Shown here piece by piece: positions 14,295-27,700 of a stretch of DNA of 64,000 nt; position 1 is the stretch's first letter, and each line of letters opens with the position of its first letter. Made by a program: the position numbers and the translations under genes. Source of the DNA: Cloeon dipterum (lineage: Eukaryota > Arthropoda > Insecta > Ephemeroptera > Baetidae); NCBI RefSeq assembly GCF_949628265.1, contig NC_088790.1, positions 11,784,545-11,848,544 of the forward strand, read 5' to 3'. Under the pieces are notes generated by a model. It did no database searches. It had not been told where the DNA came from and worked only from the letters and a program-made list of their open reading frames with translations.

Positions 14295-14408
14295 GATTCA
14301 CGAATGAGTGAAGCAGTTTTCGCCTCAGCTGCGGCCTGTAGTCATTGTTTATCTAATCTTCGCGAAAGAGGGGGCAGTGGTAGGCGGGCGGGACGCAGGA
14401 GCCAAAAC

Positions 14409-14418
14409 CCATATAAGG
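14409..14418 (-). promoter_or_regulatory. Possible TATA/CArG-like promoter element of the CHK gene
   Basis: On the minus strand CCTTATATGG lies about 115 bp upstream of the CHK start codon. It contains a TATA-like core and also matches the CArG consensus CC(A/T)6GG. A GATA-type site (AGATAA) lies between it and the start. Position suggests a core promoter, but there is no transcript evidence. Confidence 0.25.
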
Positions 14419-14429
14419 ACCTTGAATGA

Positions 14430-15737
14430 TGATTATAAAAATAAATAATATATGACGATGAATGTTAGTCCAATGGTCAAGTTCTTAATTGCACAAAACT
14501 GCTCAAAGGCCTTGGGCTAATTGTTAATTTTTTATGCCTTTGAAAAGGCAAAGTGTTTTGTGCATCTGGATAGTGTCAAAATTATTTAGTGCGATGTTGG
14601 CACTCTGTTTCCTCGCAAAGAGAGACGTGCCTTCACAGCTTGAATAATTCTTCGTCATTCTATACGCTCGTGTGTGAGCACGCAAATTGCTTGATAAATA
14701 AATTACACTCATTACGCGCGAATTTCCTTTCAAGCCAAAAGACTCCGTGATGTCAGCATAATATTTTGTACCAGCACGCGTTTCCTGTGCTTGCAGGAGT
14801 GAAATTTCACTGAATCGCTGCAATGTTACTCCACAAAGGTTTTTGTGTTGAAGAACAAAATTTTAATCTTTGTTGCGTCATTGGCCTTGGAGATGCGCGC
14901 ATAGGGACGACAAAAAATTTGGACGGTGTCTCTGTAGTTCGCGGGCATTAATAATTCAGGCCTCATCGGAGCGTGAACGGGATAAACAAATAATGCAAGC
15001 GGAGAATGAGAAACAAAACTATGTATATTCGTATCCCTGCTACTGACTTCTGGCACAAGGAGTTGTATTTATTTTGGTCGATTTTTTTCGCTTTCTTACG
15101 TTGAAAATAATGGGGTATCTTCAATTGCTAAACTGATTCATTACATAAATAGATAAATTCATTTTAATCTATTTCTAAATAGTACTAAAATGTAAAATTA
15201 ATATTGTATTTCAAAAATATCGGATATGTTGGCCACAAAAATCTTGATACTCAAGCGATTTTGTTATTTCATGATACAAAATTGTCATGGTTGGAGTACC
15301 CTGACATCTTATTAGTAAAAACACATTCCCAAGACTGAAAACGGCGTCTTATTATTGCACTATGAATAAGTCTGTGGTCAAAACTTCGAGGAAGTCAAAA
15401 CATTAAAGTATAAAAATAAATGGGCAAACAGAACTAGAAAAATAATTCAAAACTATAAATTAGAGGCTGTATCTCACCGCACTGAACCTTGAAACAATAA
15501 ATAAATCCTCCAAAATATAATTTACGGAATAGATGTATACAATTTTCCTAAACTGTCTTATAAAATGTAGGAAGAAACATTTGCATAATTTATAGCTAAC
15601 TATTTAGTGTCATTTATTGATAAACAAATTCAAATCAAGCTCCACCTTAAAAGATAAGTTAAAGCACAGCTGCTATATTTTTTTAGCGAACAATTTCTAC
15701 TCTACACTTTCTAACAGCCATCTGCACTTTTTTCCAG
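14430..15737. other. Non-coding interval before the first visible COBL exon
   Basis: AT-rich sequence ending in the polypyrimidine tract and AG of the 15,738 acceptor. No gene seen on either strand. Confidence 0.5.
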
Positions 15738-18700
15738 GAGTGAAGACTCCTTCAGCGAGAGCTTGAGCAACGCCGGCGACGTCGCGATGGCGCCACCACC
15801 CTCCAAGCTGCACCCGACTGGCAGTAATTTGCTCATGAGACTGGTCACCGAGGACACTCCACCGGACATGCTGGCTGGCTCCATGGACCTCAGGGTCACC
15901 TTGCCCAACGGACGCACGGTCAAGATGGGCGTCGATAGGAGGCAAGTACAGATTTTTTCCTTAGTTTTTTATGCAACTTGTTTTGCTTCTTAAACATCTT
16001 AATTATTTTGACTATATATGATATGACAAGCGAGAAAGAGATAAAATTGAACAGAATTATCTTTAAGAATTAACACTTGTTTTTAACTGGTCTTAAGGTG
16101 GGGAAAAATTTCTTGTATTAATCGAAATCTAATCAATTTATTTGATTTTTTGGGTGGTTCTGATTTTTAACCTTTTTGTTCAGCACGCCGATGATGGACC
16201 TTTTGATACAAATCACCACCGCAAACAAAGTTTCTCCTGGTGACTACATCCTCCAGCCAATTGGCGATAGAGGAATTCTTCCATACAAACCAAGCACTCC
16301 AATAGGTATATATTTTCGCCTAAAAAATCTCCTACAACATCCGTAAATTCTGTATTTTGTTCAGGTGCTTTGGAAACAATCGGTATTAAAGTGGTGCCAA
16401 GACACTCGACTCCTAACAACAACCAGAATAACAATTCGCTGAACCGAAAGAGAATTCCTCTGGTCAACTCGCTGATCGGCCAGAACCAGCCCTTCGAGCA
16501 GACCTTCCGGTTGCAGGTGCACTTGCCGAGGAACCAGCTCTTTGTGGCCAGGTTGAGCCCCAGGACGACCCTGGCGGACATCCTGACGCACGTTTGCCAG
16601 GAGAAAAACCTCGACCAAAACAAGTACGAGCTGCGACACCCAGGTGAGCGTTTAATTTGTTATTTCAGGTGAAAGATCGCAGGAAGCGATTTGATTGATG
16701 AAACCGCTCTAAACACCGATGCAAAAACTACCGTGAAAGTGATAATTCGGAGACAAAAAGTATTGAAAACCGCAGCAATAATGCCTGTGACCCAGAACGC
16801 GGCGCGGCTTTTTAGCTTTTTTCCTCTCGACTTGTAAGATTAGAAAGACACTGATTCGGAGAGATAAGTATGACCAATTTGAGTGTAGGTCGTATCAAAT
16901 TTTTGGCCGCTGAGCGATTAACGGTGATGAGTTGTTTGGAGAGGCGCACGCTAAAGGATGTTATTTTAGTGGTCAGTTCTAAGGGAAATCGAGAACGAAA
17001 ATTTTAGGAGAGAGAAAAATGATGAGCTTTTTATAATTGCACTGGCCTTTTTCAGCAACATAATATATTAAATTTCCGTAAATTTTAAATTTGCATGACT
17101 AGATTACTTTTTACCAAACATAGAAAGTCAGAAATTCACACTTAAGCTGATTATCAGTCCTCAAAATTAATTCCATATCTGTGTGGAAGAAGCGCCTCCA
17201 AGTATGAACTAAAGAGCTGATTCTATTTGCCAAAGCCACACACATGCACACGCCACTGCCTCTACCGTTCTCTCTTTCTGCCTTATCGGCGTCCGTCAGC
17301 TTTTGTTGCGCGTTTGCACAAACCAGACGAGCTGAGCGAACGCTCAGATAACGTCCAGCTGTTGGGATACACACCTCACTATCAAAAGATTTCGCTAATT
17401 TTCTGTGAGAGGCCACCTTCGTTTGTCTCCTTTGGGATCAACTTCAAGGTGAAAATTTATTACTATTTTCAAAGTCGGAGTGAGCCGTGACTTTTATATT
17501 TCAAAATTCTTCTTTTTATTCTTGTTGAAGAAAAAGAGCTGTGTATTTATTTGTCAATCAATATAGCAGATATGACTCTTCTTGAGGTTATTTACTCACG
17601 GGCACGGAATAGTTGCATTTAAAAGCGAGTTAAGTCGCTTTACGAATAACACTTGTGCGGCTTCCAACGCGACATGCCGCGGAAAAAATACTGGGATTTT
17701 CCGTGAGCGAGGGCATTGGGTAGAGAAAAACATGAATATTAGATATCATTGTTTTAAATTTTGAAACTGTAAACATAGAGTTAATAATACGCGGTTTGAA
17801 ATTTTATTCAGTGTAAGAATGTGTTATCTAATAATAGTAATTAATAAAATTATTTTTTGAACTTAATTAAGTTATGAATAAAAACACCATTATCTTTTAA
17901 TTGAAAACGATTGATTTAATCTAATTGCCTCTAATTATGGTTTCAGTCAACACAGAGCAGTGTCTGCAGTTGTCTCTGTGCTTGGCCGACTATAAGATCA
18001 CGGAAATAGTGGTGGTGCCACGCGGCTCGCGCCCTTCGACAGAACTCTCCTCGTCGGACATTCCGGCGCTGCAGAGGAGTAACAGCGAACAACGAAACGG
18101 GACGTCCTCGGCGGCTTCTTCTGGAAGCGGCAGTGGAGGCGTCCTCTCCATCCTCAAACGGAACGGAAAACCAGTAAGTTTCAATTATATATGAGGTAAT
18201 TTACAAAGTTTGAGATGGTATACCAGCACGTTTTGTGATTTATCTTCTCAGAAATAAATGTTTATCAAGTGAATTTAGGTTATTATTGTTTTTTTTAATC
18301 ACACGTAAAACCGAAATGAAGTGCATTGATCGTGTACTGACATGAACGTTATCAATCGTGACAGTTACTGGAGGCTCAACAAAAAAGCAGTACGCCGAAA
18401 AATGGATCAATCCTTCACTCTCACGAAGAAGCGTGGTATTAATTCATCACTCCGTCGGCAGACCTTTTAACTTTTCCGCTCAATAAACCAGCCTGTAATG
18501 ACTTTGCAATTATTCCCCAGTGCATTGCGCTTAGAAAAAACAGTTAGTTAGCCTGGAAATACGTGGTTAAAAAACATGAATTCATTGTTAGTTTGGCCAA
18601 TTTTCGAATTCCTGCTCGAAATGTGCGGTGTGTGCACGCGCCTTTGTCTTATCGCTGATCTGCCGCAACAATGCTCTGCACAGATAAGCGCGGCTTTACC

Positions 18701-21700
18701 AGTCCATCCATAGAAATTCCTTCAAAGGAGAGCAAACAAAATTTTGGACCAATTGCGGGTATCAGATCTCGCAAAAACAATGTCGGAAGGAGATGAGAGA
18801 AAGCAGAACTAAAGCGATTAGCTGAAAAAAAGTAGAATTAAATGACATGGTTGTTGAAATATATATTTCTGTAGAGCTGCTGAAACATTTGAAAAGCACT
18901 TAGTGCGAGAAAAAATCAGCAACAATTGCATACGACGTTATACATTTTCAGGACAGTGAAATTCATGAAAATATACTTATTTTGTATTTAACTGGCCCAT
19001 CAAATTGTAATTACTGTCCTCTAATTTAAACAAACGTTTTATAAAAAATGAATTATTGAATGTTGTTATTAAAATTTCTTATAAAAATATTTTGCAGCTG
19101 GCATAAGTTTTGTTTCCAAAAAATGAACATTAATGTAATTCCTAAGAAAAGATAGCGCATGACTTATTAATGTTCACGTTGGCAATAAAGATTATTTTCC
19201 GATCACTGATAATTAGTGAGCGAGCGAGTGACGCTGTAAATATTTTCAATGTGTTTTCAGGATGGCAATCGCGACGGTAGCTTAAGCGGCGACAGTCTTG
19301 GCGGGCGGAGTAGCTCGCCGGCCAGATCAGACGAGAGCCTTAGTCGGTCAATTTCGCCCCCAGTGGGCAGCAACAAGCTGATGGAGAAGCAGAGCGTGCC
19401 GCCTCCGCCGATCAGGCACCGAAAGGGCCGAGCACCCAAGCCACCGTCTGCCCCGACTGTGAGTATCCATCGCTTCTGATTAGCATGTGGATTTTTGGAT
19501 TTGGAGGAATAAAGTTGCACGTTTTCCTTTCGCCTCTTTTTTATTTCACTTGCAAATCATTTTGCCACTACTGGAGAATGCCAAGGTTGTGCAATGTGTT
19601 TATTTGCACTCCAAGCTCCATTATCACTCGGTGCGCCAGCGACTCTTGCTTCATTTTTGTAATTAATTGCCGTGTCGCAGCGGCACTGACGAAGTGTTTG
19701 TACTCCTCTGCGTGTCACTATGTGTAAACACAAGAAGAGCGTGTCGCCAAGAATAAAAATTATGCACAAGCTTCCTCAAAGCGTCCCGAAACTAAATAAT
19801 ATCTGCAATTAACGTTCTTATCTAGCTCCTTGGCTCATGAGAGCGATATAAAATCAATTATAAGAGATATAATTCAAATTTTCTCCGCCTACACACTTTA
19901 CTTGATAAAAGCTCGGCTACAATAAACAAATGAAAGTATGCATGTAAGTCGCCCAGTGTAGATTAGGGCGCTTTTTATTTTTCTTTCCACTGCGAGCGCG
20001 ATAACAGAGGCCATTTGCGTGTGCTCGCAAGTTGGTTGACATTGTTTTTTCGCTCAGCAGGTGCCTGCAGTCGAGGAAGAGGTGGCCCAAAAAGCAGCAG
20101 AGGCTAAACCGGAGAGGACTGCTCTTGTTATTTCGCACTCGAGAAATAGCTCGGACAGCAGCGGATACCACGAGGCCTCCGTCCTCAGTGACACGCCTGA
20201 GAACCTCAATGGACACACTACTAGGTGAGCCCTATAGTTGTTTGCTTACGTGGAAATATTGATAAAATTAAAATATACAGAATGACTCAGCTTTGCACTG
20301 AGTTCACTCATGAGGCTATTTCAAATAGTGAAATTTATCTTCTTGTTACACATAAAAAATCTTGACGAAAATATGCCATTTCTCATGCTGTCCTATACCA
20401 AATCGATTTTATAGGCAAAGTCCCAAAGATATCTTCCCTATACAAGAAGAGAGAAAAAAAATCCTGTATTCAATTTTTTCCTCTCAAGGTTTCACTCATA
20501 GCTATACATTCTGAGAGCTAAATCATTGTCTATATGTTTCCTTTTAAAATTTTCTGTTTATTTATGCTATTTTTACGCAGCCCCCCTGGCACGATAAACC
20601 GCCAAGCAACGACCTCTGCCGCCCCCAGAAAAGCAGCACAGCCGCCTTCTCCCGGAAAGCTGCAGTACTCGTTGTCCATGTCTGACGTGTCGAAAACGGA
20701 GGCAGGCGCCGGCCGCATGTTCAGCGCTGCCTCCAACACCTCACTCAGCAGCAACAAGAAGAAGCAGAAGGCGCCGGCGCCTCCCCCGTTGGCCGCCCCC
20801 GACTCAGTGCTGATGCCGCCACCCCCCAGCACCCAGCCCGCCGCCAGTAGGTCTAGCAGTAGGACCAGTAGTGTGCTAGAACCCACAGGTAAGAGCAAAC
20901 CCTTCCCACCGGACCTAAAGAGCGTCCCTTTCCCTGTCGAGGTTCGGCCCCCGCTGCCGAGGGCGCCGCCACCCGTGGAGACAAAGACGAAAAGTCTGGA
21001 CTCCACGGGCAGCTCATGGGTTTCGAATTTGAAGGTCAAGGTGCCGGTTAGGCTGGGCCCAAAGCCCTTTGTCAAGCGCGAGGTTTCGCCGTTTAGGCGT
21101 CAAGGGGCAGACAAACAGGGCAAATCGCTTGATGGGGGAGGGGTGACGTCCGGACAGGTCAGAAAATTCAGACCGAGCGCCGAGTTCTTGAAGCGCGAGC
21201 AGTTACTGGCCGTCAAATATCAAAAACAGGTCGCTGCCCTGCAAAGCCAGGGTGTTGTCAATATCAAGCAGAGACGGGAGGGTGGAGAGGGCGTTGCAAA
21301 AGCTAAGTCAGTCGAGGAAAGCGGCTGCCTCAAGCCGTCGCTAACCAGGAGTAACACCGATGAGGAAAGTTATGCTCTATTCCTTAGCCAGCTGGCCAAA
21401 ATTTTAAATGGCAAGGCCGAATACCTGTAAAATGTCTAAATATATTTTTCATGTCGTTCACAGAAAATTTAAAATATTTATAACGCTTTTAACTTATCTG
21501 CTTATCTTAACATTAACTCTATGATTTATTTTTAATTTAGGACAAAAACAGGTTTCTTAAATGTGAATGACTGATACTCAGAAATATTCCTAGTCAAGTG
21601 TTTCAATTTTTTAACAATATTGGCAGTTTCATGCTGTTTTATTCCGAATTTTCTGCTAGCTTGGCATGACGTCAACGATAGGCGATAGGTTGTTGCTCTA

Positions 21701-24700
21701 CTTTCGCGGGTTGTCCGCTAACCAAGAGGCAAAGTCTCTTTTCATTGTCCTGTAAACTTTTGCTAAGGTTATTTACTTTCATACTTAATAATTAAATTTA
21801 TTGCACGCCAAAGGTGTGCCACACTAAAATAAACTTGAAATAATCATATTACTGGTACTTTCCCTATAGTTCATTGTTTTTACACTCCATTTTTTCCTAT
21901 TATTTTTTTCCAAAAATTTAAAAACACATTAATCACTTTGCTAAAAATAAAATGAGTTATGATATTACAACAGTAAATTCGTAGTTGACTTTTTATATTG
22001 TACATTTTTAGAATGTACGTGGGTTTGGGTTGCAATTAATAGAAGATTTTTTACTTTGAAACTATTGTAAATCTTATTTGTTTATATTTTTTGTAAACAA
22101 CTCTATATTGAATGAAGAGAATAAATAATAACTCATGCCGCCCATAGTTTCTAATAAAATATCTAACGTGAAACACCAAAGAAAAATCGATAAATTATCA
22201 ACTTGAGCTATCAAATTCGAACCCAAAGACAATATTTGCACTAATCACCTCGTTCATCCCTAATTAAATCAAAAATGACCTAAATCCATGATAATACTTC
22301 CTATCTCACACACGACAATTCGTGTGCTTTTGTTATGGCACCTTTTTTCGTAACACGTTTAATTCTTTCTAACTTAAAATTAACCCTCTCATCTTCTAAT
22401 ATTCTTCCAACTCCATCTCGCTCTCATCTTGTAGCTTGCATGCTTGATAACCCACGAGCACGAGTATTAGAAGTAGAATCGAGCGTGCCACCTAACCCAC
22501 CCGTCCCGCGTGCACGCAGACTGACCCCGGACGTGGTGGCCTCGGCGGTGCCTCCGCCGGTGCGGCCGCGCCGCCTGCCAGCCGTGGAAGCGGCCATCCG
22601 TCGGCAGGTGTCGTCCACGTCGCTCGTCGGCAGCATCGGCTCTTCGTCGGGCAGCTCTGTATTCGGCGTCGGCCGCTCGATTTTGTCGTTCAACCTGGCC
22701 AGCGAGGCCGGCTCCGAGCACACGTACGAGGACATCGAAAATGACGACCTCGACCTGAGTCTCTTCGAGGGCTCCACGGCCAGCGGCAGCACGTTCCGCC
22801 GCACGACTGACATTTTGTTCGAGGACGACGAGGAGTATGTAAAGTTCCACAATTCGCTGCTTAGCGAGAGGAAGAGGAGCTCCATCACAAAGCATTTGGA
22901 CGATGCTGAAGGGAAGAAGAAGCCGAAGCGGAAAAAGGCGCAAGCACCGAAAGCCCCGAAACCCATCGGATACAGAAACAGGCCCAAGCTGGGAGACATC
23001 ATGTGGAAGACGGAGACTGAGGAGTCTGAGAAAAAAGTTGCCTCGCCAACAAACTCGGTCGAGAAGTCCTCCGTGTTCGACAAACCCTCCAGAAGCTCAT
23101 CTCTCCTAAGGAAAACCTCGGAAGAATTTGGAAAATCGGCCGAGGAGGAACAAGTTGTGGAAGTCAGTTCAAGAGATTATATGTTGCATTCGCAAATGTC
23201 GAGCTACTCAACTCGCAGCGATTTGAGGGATGAGTTTGGCTTTCTCACATTCAAACCTGCGCCAGGAGAACATGAGGAGGTCGGCACCACGTCGACCGAC
23301 GATTTGGACTTGGACCTTGACCTGTTCGCCATGACTAACGCTGGTAGTGGTGATAAAGGTGTGCTTTTACTAACCTTAATTTTCATTCATTAACTTGTGT
23401 AGATAACTTAACCTTGGTGATGGCTATTAAAAATAATTACCTTTCCCCTTTCCTGTGGGTGTAATTAATTCTCTACAAAAATCGTTAATTATCATAAAAT
23501 CATGCTTGTTTCAATAAAAAAAATCTGCAAATCTGAGTAGCACAGAAAATAATTAATTTAAGCTCATCTCGACATGTTGCACTAATTATTGCAGAAGGCA
23601 CTGAAAAAACCCCATCTGCGGACCTGCCCCGTCCCTCAGAGCCCGTTGCCGTGGCACAGACTGAAAACGGCCATAGTGATCACGGTAACGGCGCTTTGGA
23701 GAAGGAGGACGAGCAGCGAGTCGAGGTGCAGGTGCAGAGCATGGACGTGGGCAAGGACGACGAGTCTGAATACGCGTCGGACGACGAGGACGACCTGGAC
23801 AGCGCCTTCCAGAGCGTCACCGACGTCCTCGAGAAGCAGCTGGAGGCCGAGCAGCTATTACTGCAGCAGAAGCAAAAGATCGTCGAGGTGGTCAACGAGG
23901 AAGAGCTCTCCAGGACACCCAGTCCAAACGAACAGCGACAACGAGATGAGGCGTTGAAGCAGGTAGTAGAGGAGGAGAAGGAAGAGACGCAAGAGGATAA
24001 GGAGGAGGAGGAGGAGGAGGAGGAGGAGGAGGAGGAGGAAAAGGTTAAAATCCTTAAGGAACTGGACAGAAAGAGGGCACTGCATGAGAAGCAGCGAATG
24101 GAAATCGAGAGGCTACAGAAGGAGCAGGAAGAACTAGAGATGGCCCTCAAGAAATATGAACAGGAGGTAAGCGTGATGATTCAAACTTAATCATAATTAT
24201 TACATCATTTTATAAAAGTCTACGGAAAAGAAGGAGGACTCCGTTCCAGTCTCACCAGAGCCAGCTGAAATTCTGAACTGGGAGTACAAATTACCAGCAC
24301 CGCCAAGTGCTTTCAGAGATACGAAGGAAACTACGACGCCTTCAAATACGCCAGAAGTAATTAAACCATGCACACAACAAATAAATTAACTGAACGAAAA
24401 ATCCGAAATATTTCAGGAGGAGAAAAGAAGACTGTCGTTTGATTCTGAATCAGTCAACGAAGTGAAAGAAAAGCCTCAAATTGAAGCCCCTCTTCCAGAT
24501 ATTATCTTGCAGCAGCCAGAAGTTAGAATAGAGCAGCAAGAGGAGGTCAAAGGTAAGCCCAATAAAACATGTCTTAATATCTTCACTAAAAATAATCATC
24601 CTCAAGTAGAATTGATTCCTGAAGAAGCTGTGGAGCTGAGGCCAAAGCCGCCAGCGATCGTGGACGTGACGCCCAAGCCAAGCGTAGCCAGGGAGACGAG

Positions 24701-27700
24701 AAGCGCGTCCCCTCCCAAGGTGACCATCATGCCTCTGCGCTCCGCTCAATCCCTCTGCAGCCTCGTGTATGACCATGAGGAACAAAAGAAGGAAGCTGTC
24801 AAGGCGGAGACGCCTCCAAGGCGGAGTTCCAGCTCAGACAGTGACAGCGACTTGGTGCAGAGTCCGCTCAGGAAGACCACCAGCGTGGACAATGTCTCCA
24901 AGATGGCCCAGTACACTGGTGAGTAGGATTCTAAAATTTAAAAATGGGGCTTTTTAATTTTTTAACTCGCGAATGCAATTTGGGCTCACCGCTGTTCTTC
25001 AAGTTACAAATCTGCTTTCTGGCTCCAGTCGTTTCTGATTCCCTTGATAAACAAAAATAAAATTGAATACTTGACTCGCACGTACTCCAAACTAAATTTT
25101 ATTTTATTGATCTTTGTTATAATGAAATGCCCGGAAAATAAAATAAATTGCGTGTCAGGTACCAAAAATTGCAGAATATTAGTATAAAAGTGGTGGGTTT
25201 ACCAACATATTATGCTGAATCTCTAAAAATTAATTTTACCAATAATATTCTGTCATCTTGGAATCAAATCTATTTAATTTGAGTAAAAATTAGTGAGAAT
25301 CGCCCAGAGACGAAGCCTGCCTGCGAGGTGATAGCGTGTCCCATCCGCGCCCCCAGCCCTTTATGGCCGAAGCGCGTTTCTTTTGATACAGTTTTTGTAA
25401 ACTCTGGAACAACCTGCCACCGAATGACTGCGACGCATCCAAATTCCCCTCTCTGAGCAAACAGTTCTTGAGGTTAAATTTTTAAAGTTTTAGTGTGATA
25501 CGTAATTAATTTATTAACTTCATCTACAGCACAGCATGACAACGTCGACTCATTTTTTTCGCGCATTTATTCCTGCTTTTCATTGCCTTTTGTTCATTTA
25601 TTTTCACTGGTAATTTTCTCTGACTAATATTTTGAAACATGATGAATATAAACATTGATAAACAGCATGCTTGATAATTCATAAATTCAATTAAAGCTGC
25701 TCTTGAAATTTCCGGCTCATGGGTAAAACGTCGCGACATTGCAAACATTTGCACAACATTGGAGATAAGAAAATACTTAGAAGATGATTGGCTGGCGATG
25801 CTGACTGAGTATTTCATGGCGAAAATAAGTGTGCGCCTCATATTTGTCGCCACAAACGGCAAGCTCAAGCAAACAATCTATTTATGATGAGCTTTTTACG
25901 TGACGTGCACCGTTTGTCACTGAAAATGCTGACAGTATTTTTCATCGGCAAGGCTCTCTTTCCTTACGTTGATCTTGAAGAAAAAAACTCCTCTGCCAAC
26001 GCGTAATAGGATGTTTTAACTGTAAATGCCGTGCGAGCTGGTGCATGGATGCTGCTGACCAGCGATCCTTTGTTGCCTGGGGCAGTGAAAAGGGACATAT
26101 TGAGATAGTCCCTCTTTTCCTTTAAAACTGTATATGATGCGTGTTGCTTTGAATTTATTTTTACATCTATGTATTCAAAAGCTAAATTTAATAGAAATCA
26201 AAGGTCCAATATGCAGCCCACGTAAGTCATGGAAATTTCTATCTTTTTATATCGAACAACATTTTTTCACTTCCCCGGTGCAACGACGTGTCGTTTATAG
26301 CTCTCGTTTATGATGCATGGAAAATTGTGCACGCATGCACCTCTTTCTTTCTTTAGTTATTTCAGTTATTTATGTCTTCCTCTGCGCGGCGGAGTGACCT
26401 TTGCCTGGTGCAACGGCCAGAGAAAGCCTTGCTGCTCCTTTTTCGCGCCAGCAGGTGCATCTCCTTTATTTTCCCCGTCCGCAACGAGTTTTATTATTTA
26501 TTTGTTTACCTTGTGCAAGGACATGTATGCAAGTCGTGATTTGGTCCTCTTCAGAGATCACGGCAAATACACCGTCATCCTCTTGCCAAGTTCGGAAATC
26601 GCTGATCCGCGTCTTTCGAGCCTTGCGTTTATGTGGCAAACAAATTTCACGTTTCACTAATTTAACTCGAGATATCCGTGTTTCTAGTGTAATTATGCAT
26701 CACTCGGCGACGTGTTTGAGCAGTAAAACAATTAAAAGACATTCCGCGAGTTTGAAAAGTCTACAGGAGAGGTGGAGAGGTGAATTCTTATTCTCACGGC
26801 AGCTGAAGCTTGCTTCGAAATTAACTCGTGCAAAACGAGGTCAAATCGGTCGGGCCGAGAAGCATAATTGATATTCGATATGCATGAATTTCTGACGAAT
26901 TTTTAGGCCAGAGATTTAAACCGGAGTAATTACTTAGCGTTGCATAAGATATTATCTCGATTTAGGCAGCGTTTATTTAATAAATTCCACCTTTACGTAT
27001 AAAATTTAAACGTTTTGCAAAGTTAATTTTCTTTTCATTAAATAGTCAGACTTTTTAACATACAAACAAGTGCAGGAACAGAAAGCAACAAAGACGTAAG
27101 AATTTAATGTACCCAAATTTTACGCTTCGTTATTGTGAAATTACATTTTAATCGCGTTTCAAGTATTCAAGCAACTCTATAGAGGAAGCTAAATTACGCA
27201 CACCGCAAAATCGGCAAACAAGAATGTGTAGGCATTATTATTTTTTTTTTCAAAATGCACGTCAATTTGCGATTAAAACCGCGCACGCACGCCTCATTAG
27301 GTGCCGCAATCCAAGGCGTGCGGCACAATTTTGTTCACATAAGGGCAAAACAACCAGCGGGGAGTGTTTTGCTTTTGCTCGCACTCCAAGGCCAGAAAAT
27401 TCTTTGCAATGTGACGAGAAATGCTCATTTGACGAATTATTAAAACTTGAAAATGCATTGTATACTTCTTTATGCCAAAGCGTTATGAATGTGTGATGGA
27501 AATAGATTGATTTATTTGTTTTAGAGGTGACACGGATTTTGCTATTATTTTTTTTAACTAACTATTTTATTCTAAGGTGACTAAGATACTCATGTAGTTC
27601 AAATCGATATCATTTAACGTGTATGTTTGATAGGTCCCAATTTTTTAATTGTGTAATATATTATCCACAGAAGTAATTGATAAAAAGCAAAAAATAAAAT

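Larger units (their letters stand above)
15886..18024 (+). other. COBL: COBL ubiquitin-like domain (split over four exons)
   Basis: The segment begins at MDLRVTLPNG and runs through VDRSTPMMDLLIQ, KPSTPIGALE, FEQTFRLQVHLPR, LSPRTTLADIL and ITEIVVVPRG. Order and spacing match the paired ubiquitin-like folds at the N terminus of vertebrate COBL (strand-turn motif, TPIG motif, second strand set). The first intron within it uses a GC donor. Confidence 0.85.

Noticed and set aside
15943..15951. GT donor CAA|GTACAG for the first visible COBL exon
   Set aside because: Using it puts the following exon out of frame; the adjacent GC donor restores the conserved domain sequence.
20530..21075. 181-codon Gly/Leu-rich minus-strand open frame
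   Set aside because: Antisense of the proline-rich COBL exon.
22424..23083. 219-codon open frame on the minus strand
   Set aside because: Exact antisense shadow of a COBL exon that is in phase with its neighbours; Ser/Arg-rich composition is a mirror effect.
23680..24150. 156-codon poly-Ser open frame on the minus strand
   Set aside because: Antisense of the COBL acidic GAG-rich exon.
25524..25868. 114-codon minus-strand open frame
   Set aside because: No recognisable family and no flanking exons; sits in a COBL intron.
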